The notes under the pieces are model-generated. The model was not told the origin of the DNA. It worked only from the letters and a program-made list of their open reading frames with translations, and did no database searches. The position numbers were made by a program, and so were the translations under genes. Positions 4,167 to 7,535 of a DNA stretch of 7,535 nucleotides are shown in pieces. Positions within the stretch are counted from its first letter, which is position 1. Each line of letters opens with the position of its first letter. Source of the stretch: Brevundimonas sp. UBA5936 (GTDB taxonomy: Bacteria; Pseudomonadota; Alphaproteobacteria; Caulobacterales; Caulobacteraceae); contig DJDA01000076.1 of the NCBI GenBank assembly GCA_002430835.1, positions 1 to 7,535 on the forward strand, in the 5' to 3' direction.

Positions 4167-6446
4167 ATGGTCAAGGGCGTGGCAGTGACGGCGAGGGGGC
4201 CCCGCCTTCTGCTGCGCCAGATCCGCGAGGCTCTGGCCGGGGCCGGGGGCGGCGCGCCTGCGCAGGACCGGCTGAACATGGTGGTGCGGATCATCGCCCG
4301 CTCCATGGTGGCCGAGGTCTGCTCCATCTATCTGCGGCGCGCCTCGGGCGAGCTGGAGCTGTTCGCCACCGAGGGGCTGAACCCCGAGGCCGTCCACAAC
4401 ACCCGCCTGCGCCCCGGCGAGGGCCTGGTCGGCGAGGTGGCGCGCACGGCCGCGCCGATCAGCCTGTCGGACGCCCAGTCGCACCCCAGCTTCTCCTATC
4501 GGCCGGAGACGGGCGAAGATCCCTATCACGCCTTTCTCGGCGCGCCCCTGCTGCGCGGCGGCCGGGCCATCGGCGTCCTGGTCGTCCAGAACCGCGCCGC
4601 CCGTCGCTATGACGAGGAAGAGGTCGAGGACATCCAGACCATCGCCATGGTCCTGGCCGAGACGGTGGCTTCGGGCGAGCTGCTGGCGCTGGAGGAGCTT
4701 CGCGACGTCGAGGTCGCCCCCCACCGCCCCGAGCGGCTGAAGGGGCAGAAGTTCGCCGAGGGCCTGTCGTTCGGGCAGGCCGTGCTGCACGAGGCGCCGA
4801 TCGCGCCTGAACAACTGCTGGCCGACGACCCCGCCGCCGAGGAGACGCGGCTCAAGGAGGCGCTGGAGCGTCTGCGCACCAGCATCGACGCCTTGCTGGA
4901 AGGCAGCCAGGGCAAGCTGGGCGGCACCCCTTATGAGGTGCTGGAGACCTATCGCATGTTCGCCGACGACCGGGGCTGGAACCGGTCGCTGGAAGAGGCG
5001 GTGCGTTCCGGTCTGACGGCCGAAGCCGCCGTGGACCGCGTCCGTAACGAGCACCGCGCCCGCTTCGCCAACGCCCGCGACCCCTATATCCGCGAGCGGC
5101 TGCACGACTTCGAGGATCTGGCCAACCGCCTGCTGCGGCTGATGGCGGGCGATCATCCGGGCCAGCGCGACCTGCCCGACGACGCCATCCTGGTGGCCAA
5201 GAACCTGGGACCGGCGGACCTGCTGGAGTATCCGCGCCACAAGTTGCGCGGCCTGCTGCTGGAAGAAGGCTCGGCCGCCGCTCACGCGGCCATCGTCGCC
5301 CGCGCCTTGCAGATTCCCTGCGTCGGCCGCCTGCAAGGCCTGCGCGATCGCCTGACCGAGGGCGATCAGGTCATCGTCGACGGCGAGACGGGCGAGGCCT
5401 ACTTGCGGCCCCGTCCCGACATGCTGGCGGCGGTCGAGAGCCGCATGGCGGTGCGCGAGCAGCGCCGTGCCGAGTTCGACCAGCTGCGCGACACCCCCGC
5501 CGTCACCAAGGACGGCAAGCGCATCATGCTTCTGGCCAACGCCGGCCTGGCGGTGGACCTGGAGAATCTGGACGCCACCGGCGCCGAGGGCATCGGCCTG
5601 TTCCGCACCGAGTTCCAGTTCATGGTCTCGGACGAGCTGCCGCGCCTGGACGCCCAGGCGGCGCTTTACAAGCTGGTGCTGGATGCAGCGGGCGACCGGC
5701 CCGTCACCTTCCGCACGCTCGACATCGGCGGCGACAAGGTGCTGCCCTATCTCGACAATGAGCGCGAAGAGAACCCGGCGCTGGGCCGCCGCGCCATCCG
5801 CCTGGGTCTGGATCGCCCGGCCCTGCTGCGGATGCAGTTGCGCGCCCTGCTCAGCGCCGCCGCCGGGCGCGAACTGCGCGTCATGTTCCCCATGATCGCC
5901 ACGGTGGACGAGTTCCGCGCCGCCCGCGAACTGGTCGATGTCGAATGCGACTGGGCGCGGCGCCGGGGGCGGCCCCTGCCGTCCCTGCTGCGTGTCGGGG
6001 CCATGATCGAATGCCCCAGCCTGCTGTGGCACCTGGACGCCCTGCTGCCGCTGACCGACTTCGTCTCCATCGGCACCAACGACCTGCTGCAGTATATGTT
6101 CGCCGCCGACCGGACGAACCCGCGCGTGTCGGATCGCTATGACCCCCTGTCGCCGCCCTTCCTGCGCGCCCTGGCCGAAATCCAGCAGAAGTGCGCCGAC
6201 AGCGCCACGCCTGTCTCGGTCTGCGGCGAACTGGCGGGGCGCCCGCTGGAAGCCTTCGCCCTGATCACCCTGGGCTACAACCGCCTGTCCGCGCCTGCGG
6301 GCGGGGTGGGGCCGGTCAAGCGCATGATCCTGTCCGCCGATCTGAACGCGGCGCGGCGGGGGATGAACGTCCTGCTGGGTTCGTCGGCGGGGTCGGTGCG
6401 CGGCGAGATCGAGTCCCTGGCGCGCAAGCTCAACGTCGAAGTCTGA
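4167..6446 (+). CDS. ptsP: PtsP, nitrogen-PTS phosphoenolpyruvate-protein phosphotransferase (EI-Ntr)
   Basis: EI-Ntr autophosphorylates with phosphoenolpyruvate and passes the phosphate to NPr and then EIIA-Ntr. In Caulobacter the GAF domain senses glutamine and the pathway controls (p)ppGpp through SpoT. The 759-residue length is normal for PtsP. Seen: GAF domain (about 30-170), HPr-binding helical part (about 195-330), phospho-His loop with His373 in GSAAAHAAIVAR, then the PEP-binding barrel with GIGLFRTEF (475-483, Arg480), RTLDIGGDK (516-524), MIE (613-615), SIGTNDLLQY (634-643) and VCGELAG (685-691, catalytic Cys686). The barrel is intact, but the His loop has Ser and Ala where the PEP-utilising signature expects Gly/Ala and Ser/Thr/Asn. 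The ATG at 4167 has GGGAG 5 nt upstream. It follows lysC by 58 bp and may be co-transcribed. Confidence 0.96.
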   Translation: MVKGVAVTARGPRLLLRQIREALAGAGGGAPAQDRLNMVVRIIARSMVAEVCSIYLRRASGELELFATEGLNPEAVHNTRLRPGEGLVGEVARTAAPISLSDAQSHPSFSYRPETGEDPYHAFLGAPLLRGGRAIGVLVVQNRAARRYDEEEVEDIQTIAMVLAETVASGELLALEELRDVEVAPHRPERLKGQKFAEGLSFGQAVLHEAPIAPEQLLADDPAAEETRLKEALERLRTSIDALLEGSQGKLGGTPYEVLETYRMFADDRGWNRSLEEAVRSGLTAEAAVDRVRNEHRARFANARDPYIRERLHDFEDLANRLLRLMAGDHPGQRDLPDDAILVAKNLGPADLLEYPRHKLRGLLLEEGSAAAHAAIVARALQIPCVGRLQGLRDRLTEGDQVIVDGETGEAYLRPRPDMLAAVESRMAVREQRRAEFDQLRDTPAVTKDGKRIMLLANAGLAVDLENLDATGAEGIGLFRTEFQFMVSDELPRLDAQAALYKLVLDAAGDRPVTFRTLDIGGDKVLPYLDNEREENPALGRRAIRLGLDRPALLRMQLRALLSAAAGRELRVMFPMIATVDEFRAARELVDVECDWARRRGRPLPSLLRVGAMIECPSLLWHLDALLPLTDFVSIGTNDLLQYMFAADRTNPRVSDRYDPLSPPFLRALAEIQQKCADSATPVSVCGELAGRPLEAFALITLGYNRLSAPAGGVGPVKRMILSADLNAARRGMNVLLGSSAGSVRGEIESLARKLNVEV

Positions 6447-6450
6447 ACAA

Positions 6451-6468
6451 GCGGGGCTGCTTTCCCGC
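6451..6468 (+). terminator. Weak hairpin just after ptsP
   Basis: GCGGG (6451-6455) and CCCGC (6464-6468) form a perfect 5-bp, G-C-only stem with an 8-nt loop, beginning 5 nt after the ptsP stop codon. It is followed by GTTG rather than a U-tract. It could slow or trim the ptsP transcript, but such short G-C stems are frequent in DNA of this composition. Confidence 0.2.
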
Positions 6469-6469
6469 G

Positions 6470-6497
6470 TTGCCCGCGCTTCTCGCCTCGTCTAAGC
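6470..6497 (+). promoter_or_regulatory. Possible promoter for the RodZ-like gene
   Basis: TTGCCC (6470-6475), then 14-15 bp, then GTCTAAGC (6490-6497), a loose match to the alphaproteobacterial housekeeping pattern. Transcription would begin near 6503, about 40 nt before the ATG at 6545. The 98-bp gap after ptsP makes a separate promoter reasonable, but the -10 match is weak. Confidence 0.18.
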
Positions 6498-6544
6498 GGG
6501 GATGACGGGCGCACGGGCGCCTGACGTGACGGAACCCCGACCCT

Positions 6545-7535
6545 ATGGACCAGGATCGGCAAGCCGCGTTCGACTTCGACGCCGACGCGACGCTGGATCA
6601 GACCCCGGAGGCGACGCCCGAAGCGACGCCTGAGGAGCCCTCGGACGATTCCCTGGGCGCCTCTCTGCGCGCCGCGCGCCTGGCGTCGGGCCTGTCCATG
6701 GCCGAACTGTCGACCAAGACGCGGGTGCATCCGCGTTTCCTGACCGCGCTGGAGCAGGGCGAGTACGCCGTCCTGCCGTCGCGGATCTTCTCCATGGGCT
6801 ATGTGCGCGCCTACGCCGGCGCCCTGGGCCTGGACGAGTTGAACGCGGTCGAGCGATTCAAGCAGGAATATCCCGATGCGGCCGTGCCGCTGCAGCCGCC
6901 GACGGGCGCCGCCTTGCAGCAGATGCGCCAGAACTCGCCCAAGATCCTGGGCGTCATCGGCGTCTTCCTGGCGGTGGTGATCGGCTGGAACGTCTTCCAG
7001 CGCATCAACCGCATCGAGGCGCCGCACCCCTCCGACCTGGTCGCCGTGCCCAAGGACTGGGCCGAGCAGGCCGATCATCAACGGGACCGCGCCCTCTACC
7101 TCGGCGCCCCCAAGGCGGCGCCGCCGGACCAGACGACGCCGGCCATGTACATCACGCCGGGGCTGGAGGCGCAGCTGACGGGGATCGACCCGGACGACCC
7201 CAACGCCGTTCCGCCGCCCGCGCCGCCGGTGCAGGCCGCCTTCAACCCGCGCGGGGCCATCTACGGCGCCTCGGCCACGGCCTCTCAGGTCATTCTGCAG
7301 GCGCGCAAGCCCGCCATCCTGGTCATTCGTCAGGGCGACGGCCGCATCCTGTTCGCGCGCCAGCTGGCCGCGGGCGAGGCCTGGCGCGCGCCGCCGGGTC
7401 TGGCGGCCACCATCGACACGCCCGATCCGGCCGCCTTCGACGTCTATCTGAACGGCGAGCACGGCGGGGTGCTGCCCGCGCGGCAATCGCCGCTCGGCTC
7501 GCTGAACAACCGCGCCCAGGCGGCCGCGCGCGAGT
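6545..7535 (+). CDS. rodZ: RodZ-like protein: cytoplasmic HTH, one transmembrane helix, DUF4115 (3' end outside window)
   Basis: RodZ couples the MreB cytoskeleton to the cell-wall elongation machinery at the inner membrane. The frame starts at ATG 6545 (GGAA at 6531-6534 upstream) and stays open to the right edge, showing 330 residues. Seen: an acidic N-terminal tail with a TPEA repeat (20-32); a RodZ-type helix-turn-helix (about 36-106: LGASLRAARLASGLSMAELS, then LEQGEYAVLPSRIFSMGYVR and YAGALGLDE); one transmembrane segment (about 133-151); a Pro-rich linker (about 190-236); and a C-terminal beta domain (about 245-312: ILQARKPAILVIRQGDGRIL, GEAWRAPPG) matching DUF4115. Topology should be N-in, C-out. 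The end is probably close, since the DUF4115 part looks complete. In many proteobacteria ispG neighbours this gene, so it may lie just downstream. Family is clear; whether this is the genome's main MreB partner is inferred. Confidence 0.87.
   Translation, partial: MDQDRQAAFDFDADATLDQTPEATPEATPEEPSDDSLGASLRAARLASGLSMAELSTKTRVHPRFLTALEQGEYAVLPSRIFSMGYVRAYAGALGLDELNAVERFKQEYPDAAVPLQPPTGAALQQMRQNSPKILGVIGVFLAVVIGWNVFQRINRIEAPHPSDLVAVPKDWAEQADHQRDRALYLGAPKAAPPDQTTPAMYITPGLEAQLTGIDPDDPNAVPPPAPPVQAAFNPRGAIYGASATASQVILQARKPAILVIRQGDGRILFARQLAAGEAWRAPPGLAATIDTPDPAAFDVYLNGEHGGVLPARQSPLGSLNNRAQAAARE
6602..6637 (+). repeat. Imperfect 12-bp tandem repeat encoding TPEA-TPEA-TPEE
   Basis: Three 12-bp units (6602-6613, 6614-6625, 6626-6637) encode TPEA, TPEA and TPEE in the disordered acidic tail before the helix-turn-helix of the RodZ-like protein. 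Differences fall mostly at third codon positions, so the repeat is not recent. Copy number may vary between strains; no function is apparent beyond a flexible spacer. Confidence 0.5.

Noticed and set aside
4026..6032. 668-codon open frame on the minus strand opposite ptsP
   Set aside because: It lies antisense to a clearly conserved EI-Ntr; its protein is low-complexity Gln/Ala/Gly/Arg/His-rich with no recognisable motif, as expected for a frame shadow in high-GC DNA.
6275..7486. 403-codon open frame on the minus strand at the right end
   Set aside because: The plus strand holds the end of ptsP and a RodZ-like protein with coherent HTH, transmembrane and DUF4115 parts; the minus frame is Arg/Gly-rich and featureless.
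1..7535. Novel defence system, mobile element, CRISPR array, toxin-antitoxin pair or biosynthetic cluster
   Set aside because: Every long stretch is explained by housekeeping or common regulatory families; there are no transposase, integrase, direct-repeat array or effector-like genes, and base composition is uniform apart from two short A/T-richer codon stretches (near 2700-2760 and 3550-3650).

Overview
The window reads as ordinary, high-GC (roughly 70% by eye) alphaproteobacterial chromosome. It most resembles Caulobacteraceae (Caulobacter/Brevundimonas type): ubiG and lysC are divergent, lysC is followed by ptsP (EI-Ntr) and then a RodZ-like gene, and codons strongly prefer G or C at the third position. 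The genus is an inference; no rRNA or other phylogenetic marker is present. There are eight protein genes, two of them cut by the window edges. I see no tRNA, rRNA, CRISPR array, insertion sequence, phage gene or attachment site.

Layout. (1) 2-415, +: C-terminal part of an AraC-type regulator. (2) 460-927, +: small, probably exported DUF6265-like protein. (3) 882-1415, +: GNAT acetyltransferase overlapping the previous gene by 46 bp. (4) 1402-1947, -: small P-loop ATPase/kinase-like protein of the COG3911 type, overlapping the GNAT gene tail-to-tail by 14 bp. (5) 1944-2774, -: UbiG, whose stop codon overlaps the ATPase start in an ATGA junction. (6) 2819-4108, +: aspartate kinase LysC, divergent from ubiG with only 44 bp between starts. 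(7) 4167-6446, +: PtsP (EI-Ntr), 58 bp after lysC. (8) 6545 to the right edge, +: RodZ-like HTH/transmembrane/DUF4115 protein, open at the edge. No gene-free stretch exceeds 100 bp.

How the parts fit. The minus-strand pair (ubiG and the ATPase) looks like a translationally coupled operon joining ubiquinone biosynthesis to an uncharacterised nucleotide-binding protein. The plus-strand run lysC-ptsP-rodZ-like joins entry to the aspartate amino-acid pathway, nitrogen-PTS signalling and cell-shape control. Whether it is one transcript is open, because a hairpin lies in the lysC-ptsP gap and 98 bp separate ptsP from the RodZ-like gene.

I found no convincing undescribed multi-gene system. The points most worth checking are: a possible internal GTG start in lysC that would make a separate regulatory (beta-like) subunit; a variant phospho-histidine loop in PtsP; candidate lysC promoter and operator DNA inside the first codons of ubiG; and hairpins at three gene junctions.
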